NCBI GenBank assembly: GCA_964036295.1
Contig: OZ038466.1
Coordinates: 9,016,001 to 9,080,000 of the forward strand
From: Plumapathes pennacea
Taxonomy: Eukaryota > Cnidaria > Anthozoa > Antipatharia > Myriopathidae
Direction of reading: 5' to 3'
Length of the DNA stretch: 64,000 nt
The stretch's first letter is position 1. The number at the start of each line of letters is the position of its first letter. Made by a program: the position numbers and the translations under genes. The notes under the pieces were generated by a model. That model did no database searches. It saw only the letters and a program-made list of their open reading frames with translations, and was not told where the DNA came from. Below are positions 30,875 to 43,649 of the stretch, in pieces.

Positions 30875-33445
30875 AGAACAAATAAGAACAAAACAACAAA
30901 AGTGGACATTTCCCGCATAACATCCCTTTCTTAAGGGGGCCATAACATATAAAAACCGTCTGTTATCCCATCTTCAAATGTCCCCTTACACACTTGTGAC
31001 AGAGTTCCCTGTTGCACGCAAGGATGAAAGAATGTCTAAATTTGGCACATGAGCCAATCAGATGGAAAGAAAGAAAGTGACCTTGACCGTTAACGTAAGC
31101 GCTATTTATGGTCATGAGTCAACGTCAACTCTTCTATACTAACAGGGGGTAGAGTGGGGACCAAGCTGGTGACTAAGATCACGTGAAATGATGCAAACAA
31201 ATTGATTCGCGAAAGTAATTTCATGATTTCTTTATACAAATTCCATGACTACAAACCTTAGTTTAAACTATTTTCTTATACTTGACGTTTAGCGACTGAG
31301 TAATTTGAATTAGCTAAAAATAATTCTACTGGATGGGCTGTTTTTATTGGCTGCTGTCAATAAAGAATAATAATAATCTGACGTTCATTTATTCTCGTAA
31401 CTATTTTGAAATTCCATTTGAATTTTCCGAAACCATTTAGATTTGTTTTTAAACCGCCTCGGAATTCAACCTCATCCCAAAACTTGGACAAGGAGCCAAC
31501 ACCTTGTATGACAGCTTTTATAACAATTTAAAAGTAACTTATATATTTAATTTTCTTATAAACACCTGTAACATCTTTCTAGCTACAAAAGCTCCCCCCA
31601 GTATAAACAGTTGTTGACAAACAGTTGACACGGTCATTTAGAGTTTACACTCTGCGTCCCGCTTTTCGGCGGGTGGCTCCTTGAACACGATTGGGCCTTG
31701 GTTAAAGTTCATCCACTATGAACCGGTCCGATGGACTCTGTAAATTTTGATCTGAAGCCTTAACATAATAAGAATAAACTTTTCAGTTGTGTTTTGCGAC
31801 TTTTGAATTAAATTTTAGTTTTGTTCGAGGGACAAAACGATCGAAAAAAGTGTTAGCCTGTATCAATCTGAGATCACTACGGGACCTTTTAGAAAGAGAT
31901 CAACTGCCGAATTCTCCCTGTTAAACTTCTTATAGCTGCTTATCAACTAAAAGGCAACACTTGACATTGATGACAGTACGTTAATCAGGAAAGAGCTGAA
32001 GCAGTTTCCGTATTCCTGATACCAAAAGTACACTACACTACGTACAAAATGGTCATTTGCCAAAATTATGGCCACATGTTTTGTATTTCATAGAAAATCA
32101 AGGAAATAGCGATGTTCGATAAGAAATTCTTCACTAGACCAACTTAACCTTTGGCTTAGTTTGTGTTCTTGCCTTTCACTTTCAGATTTTGAAACTTTAC
32201 ATTTAGACTTAAAGGATTTAAATCATCGTCTCTACAAATTTTAGCCTTCCTCACGCAACTCTAAAATGCGGAAACCTCGCGTTGCTCGGTGAACACAAAA
32301 TGTTTCATAGCATGACATTGAAGTGGAAATTTATTGCTGTTTCATACTTTGTGAACCACAAAAAGAAAGTCAAGAAAAACCTATGTCACATTCACAACAA
32401 AATAAAATAGAAAGACGGAGAGAAAAACGTCCGCGAGAAAGAATGCAACATATTTACGCAAATAAGTTTGATGGGATGCCATGATCTCTCTTCAGCTAAG
32501 AAAGGTAAAAAAGCCACACTGGTCGAAAAAACTGACAATAGCAAAAGTACGCGTGTAGTCCTGAGGAGGATAGGAAAGCGCTTACGTTCCCAAGATCATA
32601 TCAGAGATGAGGAAATCTGCCTGAATTTAGGTTTTGGAGTCACCAAAACAAATCGGACTTCAGTGACAGCTGACATGGTCACGGAATTGCGTCGCTGATT
32701 TGAAGCGTTTGTGTTCGCACACAGACAATAGGTACCAACATTGGCTTGCCGCTGCAAGCTGGTACCGCCTACCAAACAGGTGAAAACGGTCGTCCGTGAC
32801 AACAAATATCACGAGGAGAACTGGAATGATTAAGAACACAGCTTGTTATTCTGACCACCGTTTTTCTTCTGATTCTTCTGGCGTAATTTTTTTCGTAGAA
32901 CTTTTAGACATGTGATACATTAGTGACGGTCTCTTACCGGTTTAAGGACCGTTGCTCACCGGATGAATGACGCTAACAATAAGACATTCAACTTCATTAC
33001 CTAACCACAACCAGCGTGAGGTAATTATGTAATTATTTACCCTCACCGACCTACCAGAGTTGAAGTGAGAGACCTTAGATAGCGGAATCAGATAAACCAC
33101 AGCACAACAAGAATCACCCACAAAACTCGGGCAGACAGCCCAAAAATCTGATTCACAAGGAGGCAGAGTTAGGAACAGCGTAACTCGTAAGGACGTTGTT
33201 TTATGTCGTGACGCCCGGCGCCCTGGGTACACTTCGTAAGCGGCGGGTATCTCACCAGAGCGCATGCGCAGTTGGTAAGTGCAGTTACCGGCCTGCGAGG
33301 GGCCTTGCTACGCGAGTGCGGCGAAATGGGAGTGATATAACAATCACGTCATTTGAGGCAAGGAGGGCATTCTCCTCCAATCCAAACCTACTCAATGCAT
33401 AGTGGAGCTGGGTTTGGTTTGGTTCTTGGTCGAGTGTAGCGCGGG
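30531..33445. other. Intergenic region between the membrane-protein and SNAG genes
   Basis: Contains a poly(A) run of about 30 at 30843-30873, AT-rich stretches and a GC-richer zone from 33180 leading to the SNAG gene. A 76-codon ORF at 32468-32698 (contains LRRIGKRLRSQDHIRDEEIC) has no recognised family and no firm splice sites. No RNA gene identified. Confidence 0.4.
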
Positions 33446-36400
33446 ATGCCCAAGTCTTTTCTAGTGAAGAAGGCCTCGCGCGGCAAGAGGAGAGAAGACA
33501 CCGAGCAAGGTGGGTACCGGTTATCTTGTCAAAGTCGGGTACACCCGATGCAACCAAAGCGGGGCGAACAAGGTTCAGTCTGAGGGAGCTTCTACTCTCT
33601 CTCTCTCTCTCTCGCCCCTTCTCTTGGCTCGACTTATAGCACTTCGCATATGCGTTTCCTTCGATATGTGATAATGGCTCCCAGGCTGACCCACACCTTA
33701 CAGTGTCAAGGGGTGCGCACTTGTATGATTAAGTCGATATTCACAGCTTTCTTCCCCCCCAAACACCATTTACTAGAACTCTCACAGTAATTTCAACAAG
33801 TTCTTGAATTTTTTGTTATTTTCGGATAACGAGGGTATTTTCAGCGTTGATTACTTCAGCCGAGTAGTATGTGAGGGCAGTGAAGTGACAACTGCGTTAA
33901 TTATTTAATCCCGCTGGCAACGCGCTCTATGATCCGACCGGGGAGGCCCAGATGCGAGCAGCAGTCTCAGAGTTGACGTCGAACGTAATAACGCGTTTCT
34001 AACTGCAGAATCTGAAGAGAGTTGCGACGACAAGGTGGACGGAGAAGGAGAAACCAATGTCGCGGGCACCGGTGAGTGAACTATTTGTTGATGTCCATTA
34101 CATGGCCACCTGCAAGTTCAAGATTCGGTCCCTGGATATCCAAAATGGCGATCAACAGATCAAAGTGAAACAAAAATCTCTTTAGCCCTGAAGATTATCC
34201 CAAAAGTCAGGTAGCTTCTATAGAGTGCTTGAGTTGTCGTGGTTAACTCTATGTTGGGTGATTTTCAGCGACCTGCCGATGTGTGTGTTTGTTGAGTATT
34301 TGCACCTCACGTCACGGCAATTAATTTTGGGCTACACGATCGAAATTTAGAATATTAGGGCAATGTTTGAGTGCTTGATATTCCTCGACAAATTCCGTAG
34401 TTTTCTGAAAACTGAAAATCTCTCAGTTAAGGAATCTTGAAATCTGAAACTTTCTTTCCCTTAATGTTACTAAAGGTGAAAGCATTTTTAACGAGCGAGA
34501 AATGTCACTTAGAAAACGACGTTAAATTTGAATGCTCTTACGAATAACATAAAATGGAAGATAAAAAGACTAATGTTATCCGAATGATTGCCACTGTGTC
34601 TCTCCAGTACTGATAAACAAAGACAAAGATGTTTTAAAAACGTTTAGTATAATGAAACTGGAATCTAAGCATGGCACGTTTAATTTGTTATCAGGTTCAA
34701 AATGTATATATTAACTGTGGGAGGAAAAAACTGCCTCTTAGGTAATTATCTGAAATTAGCCAAATGGCAGAAAGAGGTTATGAGCAATTCATCTCTATAA
34801 ATCCAATTCAAGATCTGTTTTGTGACGAACTCTGGGATACTGGGTCCGGTTGTTCAAAACCCGATTAAGCTAATCCTGGATTAACCAAATTCTTTCTCTC
34901 GATTTCTTGGCCAACAAAACTGCAAAGTTTCGATAAAAGACCAACTAAAAAGCTTGTTCTAGCTCAAAGCATATCGAGGAAGTTTAGTGAATGAAGCTTC
35001 TCATTTTCAGGCCGAAAAATAACAGCACAGTTTGTAGATATGATCTAGGATTATTTTAATCGTGCTTTGAACAACTGGGCCCATAGTCGACTATACGCAG
35101 CATCACCGCACAACATTGAACCAAAATACAGAAACTGAAGAGGTTTTCACTGCTTGTTTAATAATGAGAAAGGCATTAGTGAAACTGGAACTTGATTATA
35201 AGATCATATTGTCATCAGGTTTAGAATATATATAATGGGTGAAAATGGGGGAGAGACATTTCGTGATCTGATGAAATTACGAGTGTTGACTTGAACTATA
35301 AGTTGTGTCTGTGGTAAAAACGGTGTCCGGATAAAAAGAAATCAAATATTACTCATCCGGTCATTGCTCATCAAAGTCGGAAGTAGAAGCAAGTGTCCTA
35401 TTCAACAAGTCTATTCAATCTTTTTTTCTTGCTATCCTTGCAACTGCTGAAAAGTTGCTTCATACTGCGAAGGTCATTCTCATTCTCTGTCCGGATTTCA
35501 CATATATGTGTTTATCATATGGATCGTATCAAGATCGATCAATTTATTGAATTGTTATGGACTAAGCGAAGTCTTATGAGTCCACAACTTTCTTTATTGT
35601 CGTTCGTGTTGTTTCCTCTGACGAAAGGCACTGCAGCTCGAACGGCCCGCTGCAATTTCAGGCCCCGTCCACACTAATCCGGATAAATTTGAAAACGGAG
35701 TGTTTTCATACTAAAACGCATCGAAAGTTTTCCGTCCACACTATCGTTTTTGAATCGTTTACGCTGTCCACACTAAAACGCGTTTTCGAAAATATCCGTT
35801 TTTCGGCCATCGAAAATGTGTCTTGGTGTGGACGGGAGGCCAAAACGGATAAATATATATCCGTTTTCAAATTTATCCGGATTAGTGTGGACGGGGCCTC
35901 AGTTACGATATCAGTTACTCTCCTTACTTATCCTAACTTTCTTAACGGTCCAGAGGTTTCAAGGTAAAGACTTTTATGAGAATATGAACATTAGTTGACA
36001 AAATCTTCCCAAAAGTCTCCCATTCAAACGAAAAACGAAAAAGAAACGAGAAAATAAATGTGTCGACAAGGTTATTTCGCCACAGGCTTGCATTAGAATC
36101 AGGTCATGCTACTGGCTGTGTGGTAATTTTTCTTAATTTCAAAACAGCGGAGACTCCTATTTTGGAAAAAAAAAAACCATCAGAGCATCAGTCAAGAATT
36201 CTGCGGTCCTTTTAGGACTTTGTCATCGCTAGAATCCGATGATTATCACGTCCGTCAAATTCATCGACTAAACACACAAAAAAAGTCGCGGTGATTGGGA
36301 AACTACCCGAAAGGAAAACCTTGGAGATACTTCGGATATTATCGCATACTTCACTCAACTTGTCATTTTGACATCCTCCGCAAGCTTTTCAGTTCTTTGA

Positions 36401-39400
36401 ATTTTACTTCTGACAAGGCCGCCGTTTATGAATAACGCCATGGCAAAAGCGTTGGGAGTTGGAGTTGGATAGTTGTGATCAACGGGAATATTCTCCAGTC
36501 ACTTTCTAAGTATATGCGGTACAGAGATTTTAATAAAGTTCAGTTATGCCGGGCATCAGTTTGTGAACTCTAAATTCTCCCAGCACAACTGTATATCTTC
36601 TGGATTTTCAGGGTCAGGAGATTTTAGTTGTTAATCTTTAGGCAGTTAGCGAAGCATTAGTGAACGACAGGTGGCCTCATTAACTGAGATCCTTGAGTTC
36701 ACAGTTTTTGTGCCAAAGTTATAATGTTTACGACTTATATCACGTTCAAACTACATACACGCAAAACGGGTTCCGCAAAACGTGTGATCAAGTTTGCAAC
36801 ATGTTTCACTTTGATCGCGTTAATTCTAAACTAAACGGAGTGTCATTCAAGACCAGGTGAACACGTAGTTAGGGCGTGTTCGTTTTGGGCTGTACTCTGG
36901 AATAAGAATACATTCCGGACTAAATATTCTGGAAGAGCCAGCTTCTCATTTCACACAAATATATAGCACTCACCTAAACTAAGTGTTTCAAATTATATAT
37001 CGGAGCACATTGGACAAGGCGTAAATTCTGATCATAATTAGTTGGACACCTGACCCTGCTTCAGTCTCTCCATTATCCGAGTTACATTTTCTGATAACAT
37101 CAAAAACACGACAGATGACTTCATTTTAATTTGAAAGTTAAAATGATCACAAGTGCAACCTGCTGTACTCCGGAGCCCGGAATATTTAATCCTTTCAGCT
37201 TTGAGACAAGTCAATGAAACTTCTAATCTAAACGTTTAGAACTCAAAGTCATTTTCGTCAGATTTCATATAAACACTTTCGCCACTCCTGTCCACAGAGG
37301 ATTTACCCTTTCATATTTCGTGTGAGCGTTAAAGTGTTTACTTCATATAGCATCACACATAGTGCTTCGAAATACCGCAGGGCAAGACGTACTAATGGCG
37401 GGCGCTGGGCGGGTGAGTGGGAGAGAAGGAAATTTCTATTTACAAATGAACTTTCAGCGCCCGCGATCATCTTGTCTATCCTGCCTTATCACACATCCGG
37501 CTATTGCATGTATGGTGCTATACAAAGGAATACGTACGAAATAGAACGGAAAAAAAGGGACGTTGCACGTTCAACACATGTATCTCGACAAAACCTAACA
37601 CTGTAAATAACTTCTCATGTCTTTTTCCGAAACAGATGACGTTGCTATTCAGTGTAACCTGCAAACCAGCTTGGATGGCCCAGCAGCGCACGCGCGCAGT
37701 TTTGGCGGGAACGAACCGGTTTATCATCACCGATATGACACACACAACCTGCATACATTGGCCGAGCTGTGTTTAAAGAGAGCGGACTTTGAATATGCAC
37801 AGCTGCAAGACTCGTCCAAGTTTAGCAGTGAACGGACCAAATCGATGGTCGACGTGGGAAATGCTTGTACTTTGCAAAGTCGACAAGAAACGAAGGATAC
37901 AGGACAAAATATTGATATAACTTTGGAAAGAAACTTTGTGAAAAGGGAGGAGGACAGCGAACCGGAACTTAGAACTATAACAACGTACGATAAGAAGCGA
38001 AGTCAAGTGAACACAGCTCAGTCCAAGAAAGAACCCAGATCACGCGTCGATAAAGTGGAGGAAGAACTTGAAAAAATGTTGCAGTAAGTTTAACCACTTG
38101 CGCCGTGGTTTCCACACTAGTGCTTGACGGGTGCATGCGCAGAAGCACAAACGCAAGTGCAAGGATTAACATGGGTCTCGATTTGCGCCAGGCTCGTTGC
38201 TATTTGCAATAATAATTTGTGTATCGGTCACGTCAAAACTGGCTTTATTCAACTGTTTTCTTCGTGTTTGAATGATAGTGATTGTACTTCACGATCCTAT
38301 AAACAATCCTGACTTGGTAGCATTTCTCGATAAAAGATGTTCAGATAGTAATCATTATATGACGCTGCCTCTTTTGCCTGAATTGAAAACTCATACCGAG
38401 ACGTACAATATCCTATCAGGCCTTCGACCCAGTGTGGTTCAGGACTACAGAGAATCTGGATAAAAGTGGACGCAACACTCTGCAATTTGAATTTCGGAGA
38501 TAGAGAAATAGAGAGTTCCACGTTGGTTTCCAATCCTTTATATCAATCAAACTTACTTTTTATAACTGTCAATCCCGATACTTTGCTTCCACAGAGGTAA
38601 AGAGGAGATTATCAGTCGAGAGATCAAAGAGTTTTTGGACAACAATAAACTGATTCAAAAGAACGCCGTTCGAGAGACGGGCGTCACACAAACAGAGATG
38701 TCCAAGTTTCTATTAGAGGGCGTGCACCTGAAGGATGACAAGCGACAGACTTTCTATCGCTGGTACCTGGAGAACAAACTTAACAACATGGACCCAGGTA
38801 TGTGTGCATCCGGTTACTGCATCATTCACTCATGCACCTCCAACTTCGCTGTGTATATTTTAAGACTAACGTGCAGCATTTCCAAAGACGAGTGAACTAG
38901 ATCACAGTTGCTACTTAGAGGTAAAGTCGTTTATTTTGCAATATCGGTTAACATCCGTTTATTTCAGATCATCAAATGTCAGAATTGGTAATGGTGTTGG
39001 TGATGAAATCAGCGTTTTCTGGTAGCTTTACGTTAGGTGTAACGTATTGCCTGCAAAAGTTATAGACAGCATCTATAATTTAGATAATACTAAAGCAACA
39101 GGTTATATACCAGTTGCTACTAAATTTATCCAAAATTCGGCTGAACATGTTTGTAAGATAAATGTACTTCTCGCCCTCGGACCCCTTCAATTCAATTCAA
39201 GCTGGTGTGTATATAATGGTTTGCTTAACTGCATATTGTTCAATTGTATATATAAGTGTACACTTGTCAGTGTGACCTTCATACAAAAAGTGTTTTTTTG
39301 TTAATTGAACATGCAGCTCCTAATGTAAGTGCCCAATGCAAATTCTCCTAACTATATCTACTTTTTATTATATACATACTGAGACATACTCACGAAAAAG

Positions 39401-40683
39401 CCATATCGTAAAATTTCGTACGCAAATGAGTTCTAGCCAATGAGAGGCCGCGAACGACGCTTTTCACACGTGAAAAAAATCGTTCGTCCAATCACAAGCT
39501 GCGAACGACGATTTTTCACTACTTTTAAAGGGTTTCCCGGTCCCATCATAAATGTCTCAGTATGTATATAATAAACAGAAAACATCATGGAAAGTGCTTT
39601 GTACAGTTTTTATTCACTCGTTGTTTCGTATCATAAAACTCACTCGCTCGCAAAGCCTCGCTCGTTCGTTTTATGATACTTCACAACTCGTGAATAAAAA
39701 CCGTACGCGCGCACTTTCCATGAAGTAATCTCTATATACCAAATTGGCGTATTGAAAACCAACACCTTGTTTGCCTTTCAGATGATGAGAGTTTCACTTG
39801 TTACAAGTGCGGTAAAATCTTCGCGTACGAGAGTTACTTGGAGCGTCATGTTAAGTACGTTTGTCCTGACAAGACTGGACGGACTTGGAAATGTTCCTAC
39901 TGCAGTAAGGCTTTTCAGTACCCGTGCTATCTGAGGAGACATATGCGCTCGCATACAGGTGCGTATAAAGTACAACTAAAACAGAAGAGAGCAGATTAGA
40001 GAGAAAGACAGAGACAGATAGAGACGGTGTTAGTGAACAAGTTGCACTGGTCGGTATGTGATCGGTAACGCGGTCGGTATGTGGTCGGTATGTGTTCGGT
40101 AACGTGTTCGGTAACGTGGTCGGTATGTGGTCGGTATGTGATCGGTAAGTGGTCGGTAACGTGGTCGGTATGTGGTCGGTAAGATTACTGATGTGATCGG
40201 CACGTGGTCGGACAGACCGACAGAGTGAGAGACAATTTTGGATCGGCACCAGGGATCGCGCCGATATGATTGGTCGTAACAAACATAATCAGCTCTCTCC
40301 CTTCAGTGATCCTCTCTTGTCGTCACCAAACAGTTAATTCACGACCTGTTTCTTTTCTCCTGTTTTCACAAGGTGAAAGCCCCTACAAATGTACACAGTG
40401 CTCGCGAGCGTTCGTACGATCCACGGACCTCCAGAGACATTTACGCAATCACACCGGCGAGAAACCGTATAAGTGCAAAGAGTGTTCGAGGGCTTTTGCT
40501 CGATCAACGGATTTGAAGCGTCACATGCGCACGCACACAGGAGAAAAGCCATACAAGTGCTGGCAGTGTTCAAAGGCTTTTTCTCAATCTGGAAGTCTGC
40601 AAACTCACTTGCACACTCACTATAAGGAGTCCCTTCAGCTGAAAGGCAGCATGTCGGATAAATCGAAAATCAGCAGGACCTGA
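33446..40683 (+). CDS. SNAG / HNF1-like POU-specific / C2H2 zinc-finger transcription factor
   Basis: Six exons: 33446-33509, 34009-34071, 37636-38083, 38595-38797, 39782-39958, 40373-40683. All introns are GT..AG, every junction keeps phase, and the total is 1266 nt or 421 residues. Residues 1-9, MPKSFLVKK, are a SNAG repressor peptide as in Snail, Scratch and Gfi1, which recruits LSD1/CoREST-type corepressors. An acidic and polar linker follows. Residues 199-253 align in pattern with the HNF1 POU-specific domain ([16 protein letters not shown] then [20 protein letters not shown]1 has TTGLNQSHLSQHL..KRAALYTWY). Five fingers follow: C266/C269/H282/C287 (a C2HC type), then C297-H317, C325-H345, C353-H373 and C381-H401, the last three joined by TGE(K/S)PYKC linkers. 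Expected to be a nuclear DNA-binding repressor. Introns 2, 4 and 5 hold MITEs, a LINE relic and a minisatellite. Confidence 0.85.
34841..35083. mobile_element. MITE-like element, TGGGTCCGGTTGTTCAAA ends
   Basis: Left TGGGTCCGGTTGTTCAAAAC, right GTGCTTTGAACAACTGGGCCCA; similarity continues inward (GATTAAGCTAATCCTGGATT against TAGGATTATTTTAATC). It lies in intron 2 of the SNAG gene. No clear target duplication. Confidence 0.75.
35661..35898. mobile_element. MITE with nearly 40-bp perfect terminal inverted repeats
   Basis: The arms (GGCCCCGTCCACACTAATCC then GGATAAATTTGAAAACGGA, and the exact complement at 35860-35898) are identical by eye. TCA flanks both sides (35658-35660 and 35899-35901), a possible 3-bp target duplication. 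Sub-terminal CCGTCCACACTA words recur inside. It lies in intron 2 of the SNAG gene; the short ORFs across it are artefacts. Confidence 0.85.
39040..39165 (+). mobile_element. LINE relic (N-terminal reverse-transcriptase motif)
   Basis: Translation gives [20 protein letters not shown] then [13 protein letters not shown], resembling the NKATGxDxIPxKFLK segment that opens many non-LTR reverse transcriptases. It is too short and altered to be functional. It lies in intron 4 of the SNAG gene. Confidence 0.45.
39362..39737 (+). mobile_element. 376-bp composite foldback element, copy 2
   Basis: Identical by eye to 22053-22428 and in the same orientation. It ends 44 bp before the first base of SNAG-gene exon 5 (39782), so it occupies the usual branch-point neighbourhood of that intron; CTTGTTTGCCTTTCAG remains intact downstream of it. 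Confidence 0.9.
40045..40205. repeat. 11-12 bp minisatellite in SNAG-gene intron 5
   Basis: Thirteen or so units of GGTCGGTATGTG, alternating with TTCGGTAACGTG and ATCGGTAAGTG. Many units contain GTATGT or GTAAGT, i.e. cryptic donor-like words, on the transcribed strand. Confidence 0.9.
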
Positions 40684-40824
40684 TCGCTCCACGTATAAGA
40701 CGGACATACAGTTCGGAGGTGGTAAGGTCACTGCAGCTCTCCACTTTTCAATTAGAGTGGTGGATAAAAAAGGGGAAGCAAAATTCGCAACTTGATCCTT
40801 ACATTATCAAAGGCAAATTTCACT

Positions 40825-41157
40825 AACGCCCTGGCCAAACGGACTGCCAAGTCGATCCAAGACAACCCAGGTTTGCTGAAAATCATAGTTTAAGTAAAAA
40901 CGTGCAATGGGTGGCCAAACGAACTCGCAAGTTGACCCAAATCAACCCAAGTAGCAAGAGCACCACTCATTTGTCATAGCAAAAGTTGATGCATTAGCCT
41001 TGCGTTGACTTGGCTCGACTCGGGTTGGGTGGCCAGCAAACGGTAAAATCCTTTGGTCGACTTGGGTAGAAATTTGAACTTGATCAACTGTCAAGCCAAG
41101 GGTGGCCAAACTTGGGTTGAGTTGACTCGACGTAGGAGTCCGTTTGGCTAGGGCTTT
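40825..41157. mobile_element. MITE-like element, AACGCCCTGGCCAAACGGAC ends
   Basis: Left AACGCCCTGGCCAAACGGAC is matched by the complement of GTCCGTTTGGCTAGGGCTTT at the right. The interior repeats GTTGACCCAA/TTGGGTTGA and GGTGGCCAAAC on both strands. It lies just downstream of the SNAG gene. Confidence 0.8.
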
Positions 41158-43135
41158 AAACAAGAAAACGTCTAAACTGCTCAACTGTCAAATGAAACCC
41201 GAAGGTGTGAGCACTCAAATGGACGCTTTCAGTGCGTACATTCTAATAGCGGTGTTCACAGTGAGCGAAGTTTGACATGGACAGAGAAACATGGCAGAAC
41301 GGAGGACGCTTTAAGGGAATCATGGTACTCGGTTCAAAGAGCAATTCAAGAGAAAGCAAAAATGATTTGCTGCATTGTAAGCCTTTAGGGCACGTGATGC
41401 AATGAGCTTCTTGTGAAAATGGGCTGCAACACCAACCGATTTCAAGAAGTTCGCCTGCACTGCACGCACTGGGAATGCGATTTACAGTAACATAGTTATA
41501 CTATAATAGCCATTCAAGAGCTTTGTCAAAACAGGGCAAAACTCCTTTTACATTGGTAATGAAAACATTGTGAATAGAACTGAATTTACCCCTTTTAAAT
41601 GGCCCAAGGAAAAAGACAAACTAACAAAGCTAATCTTATTCGTTGTCCCAAACTTACCTGAAACTTTGCTTGCAAATTATACCGACACATCGCTTGTTAA
41701 TCGTAACTTTGACGCGTTCGTTATCACAAACGAACTAGCTCGGCTAAAGAACAGGTCCAACTTGTCAAATCTACTGGGGCAAACAAAAAGAGATTACTTC
41801 TTTATAAGAACAATTCTTACGTTGGATTTGTCCGATAGAGACAATTGGTACAAAATTACATTGCTTGTGTTTGAAATATCTAATTTTATTTTTCGAGAGA
41901 ACGTTTTATTATATTTTCGATATTTAGCCACTGTACAAATGTAAACTAAGCTTATTGAGATAAATATTGAAAATAGCCAAGTTCACGGTGCGGTTACTGC
42001 ATCAGATACGTGAACAATTAGGACTTTTTTCTCGTAATCTCTTTGTTGAGATTCTGCAGTTATATGGTGTTGGGTAGGTTAGTTAAAGGAACTATAGTAG
42101 TTGAGAACAGCGCTGCAAATAACAGTCAACTGCTCACTGTTTTAAGATCTCAATCACTAAAAATAGGAGTTTTATAACGTAGACGATTTGGCCAGTGCGC
42201 ATCCCCAAGAAGTATATGGCAATTTGAGATCTACTCAGTCGTCAAATACTACAAAATCCAAATTGGCCAAGGGAAGTGCTGCTATAGTATATCTTGTAAG
42301 TCTGGTAAGACCCTTTATTTATTTATTTATTTATTTATTGTTTGTTTATATATACATTATATTTCTCTGACTTATTTAAACAAGTGGGTAAATAGGAGAT
42401 TAAATTATATCAGTTTTGATATCGTCCTTGTTAGAGACGGTGATCTTTTGTCTGATCATGAATCAAGTCGCACCACGATACAGTCTATCAAAAAATTCCG
42501 GTTTCACGACGGGAGACTGTTAGGCCTGTTACATCCTCGGAGACCCAGAGGCAGATCGTGGGGCGGGAGACAAGGGAAAAAAAGAAAACGGAGGAGGGAG
42601 GGGGAGAAAAGAAAAGGAGGAGAAAGAGGTCTTTAATTTCTCCCCTCCCCCCCCCCCCCCCCCCCTGCCCTTTTTGTCTACCGCCCTACGATAAACGCGC
42701 CCGCACTACATTAGGCAGCGTCAAGTTCGTAGTGTTAATATTTGTCAGCTCTCTCGGGTAATACGTCGTATGCCTGATCCTTAGGTCAACTAAATTCATA
42801 ATCCTACAAACTGAAGGCTGACACTGATAAGATAAATTAGGTTTTTTTTTTAAGGCTTAACTGCTAAAATCTTGGCGCTTTATGTAACATAAACAAATAT
42901 TAAACCACAGCGTTCTGTTGAGCTTACGACTCATATGTCCACGTTATTGTGTGGCAAATAGTAGGAACAACTAGTAGGAAGAAGCTGATCAATCAACTAG
43001 TAAATATATAGAGTTATGAGTTTACCCAGTCACGTGATGATGCTAATTGTGGAGCTGGTCTCAATGTTAATAAAACCATTATTAGGGTCTCCATGTTAAT
43101 AAAAATGGACATTGCACACTTGTTCAGCGAGTTTT
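41158..43135. other. Intergenic DNA with simple repeats
   Basis: A 124-codon open frame at 41570-41944 has no ATG at its start and no family resemblance, so it is not called. (TTTA)n lies near 42315-42340, a purine-rich GGAGGG/GAAAAG stretch at 42555-42635 and a C run of about 25 at 42647-42665. Nothing else recognised. Confidence 0.4.
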
Positions 43136-43140
43136 CTTAG

Positions 43141-43332
43141 GGCCCGGTCGCACTAAATTGTTTAATTAATAGTAGTTTATCATCCAGAGAAAACGACTGT
43201 TTCTTTGAAGTTTGATACAGCAAACCCACAGACGCCATTCGTCAACTACAAAACGCCGTTTGCACTTGAGAAGTTGTAAAATATTGTCGACATTATTGTC
43301 GTTAAAGTCACAAGTGTGACCGGCGCCTTACT
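43141..43332. mobile_element. MITE-like element (GCCCGGTCGCACTA family), copy 1
   Basis: Left GGGCCCGGTCGCACTAAATT and right CACAAGTGTGACCGGCGCC are imperfect inverted ends. The interior (TTTGAAGTTTGATAC, CACTTGAGAAGTTGTAAA, GTCGACATTATTGTCG) matches 60728-60925 with moderate divergence. Confidence 0.7.
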
Positions 43333-43386
43333 GGGCGCAAGATGGATAGATGGATGAGATGGATGCAAAAACTGCATTGTAAAATA

Positions 43387-43621
43387 CAGTGAAAGTTCAA
43401 CTCGGGTTACGGAACAACCCGCTTTCGCGCCGGTCCAAACAATGTTCCTTCGATCCGCCCTTTGCGGGTTTTATATAGCGAGTTTTCAGAACTCTTCCCA
43501 GACTTAGGACTTCTTTCCAAAGTTCAGGGAGGAGGGTGATTCGGGTCTCCGGGACGATTTTCTCTGACTCCATATAAACGGGACCATCGCTCACGAGAGG
43601 TCATTCATGGACGTTCCACTG
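43387..43621. mobile_element. Tc1/mariner-like MITE (CAGTGRAA ends, TA flanks)
   Basis: CAGTGAAAGTTC on the left and GGACGTTCCACTG on the right are inverted ends, and TA flanks both sides (43385-43386 and 43622-43623). A 65-codon reverse ORF inside it (43397-43594) has no transposase motif. Confidence 0.65.
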
Positions 43622-43649
43622 TATCACCCAGTGACACGAAACTACTGGA

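Noticed and set aside
37617..37635. ATG at 37617 as the start of the zinc-finger protein
   Set aside because: The segment CTTTTTCCGAAACAG is a good acceptor, and the upstream exons with the SNAG peptide join at 37636 in phase.
41570..41944. 124-codon plus-strand ORF
   Set aside because: Does not begin with ATG, has no recognised motifs or splice context, and lies in AT-rich intergenic DNA.
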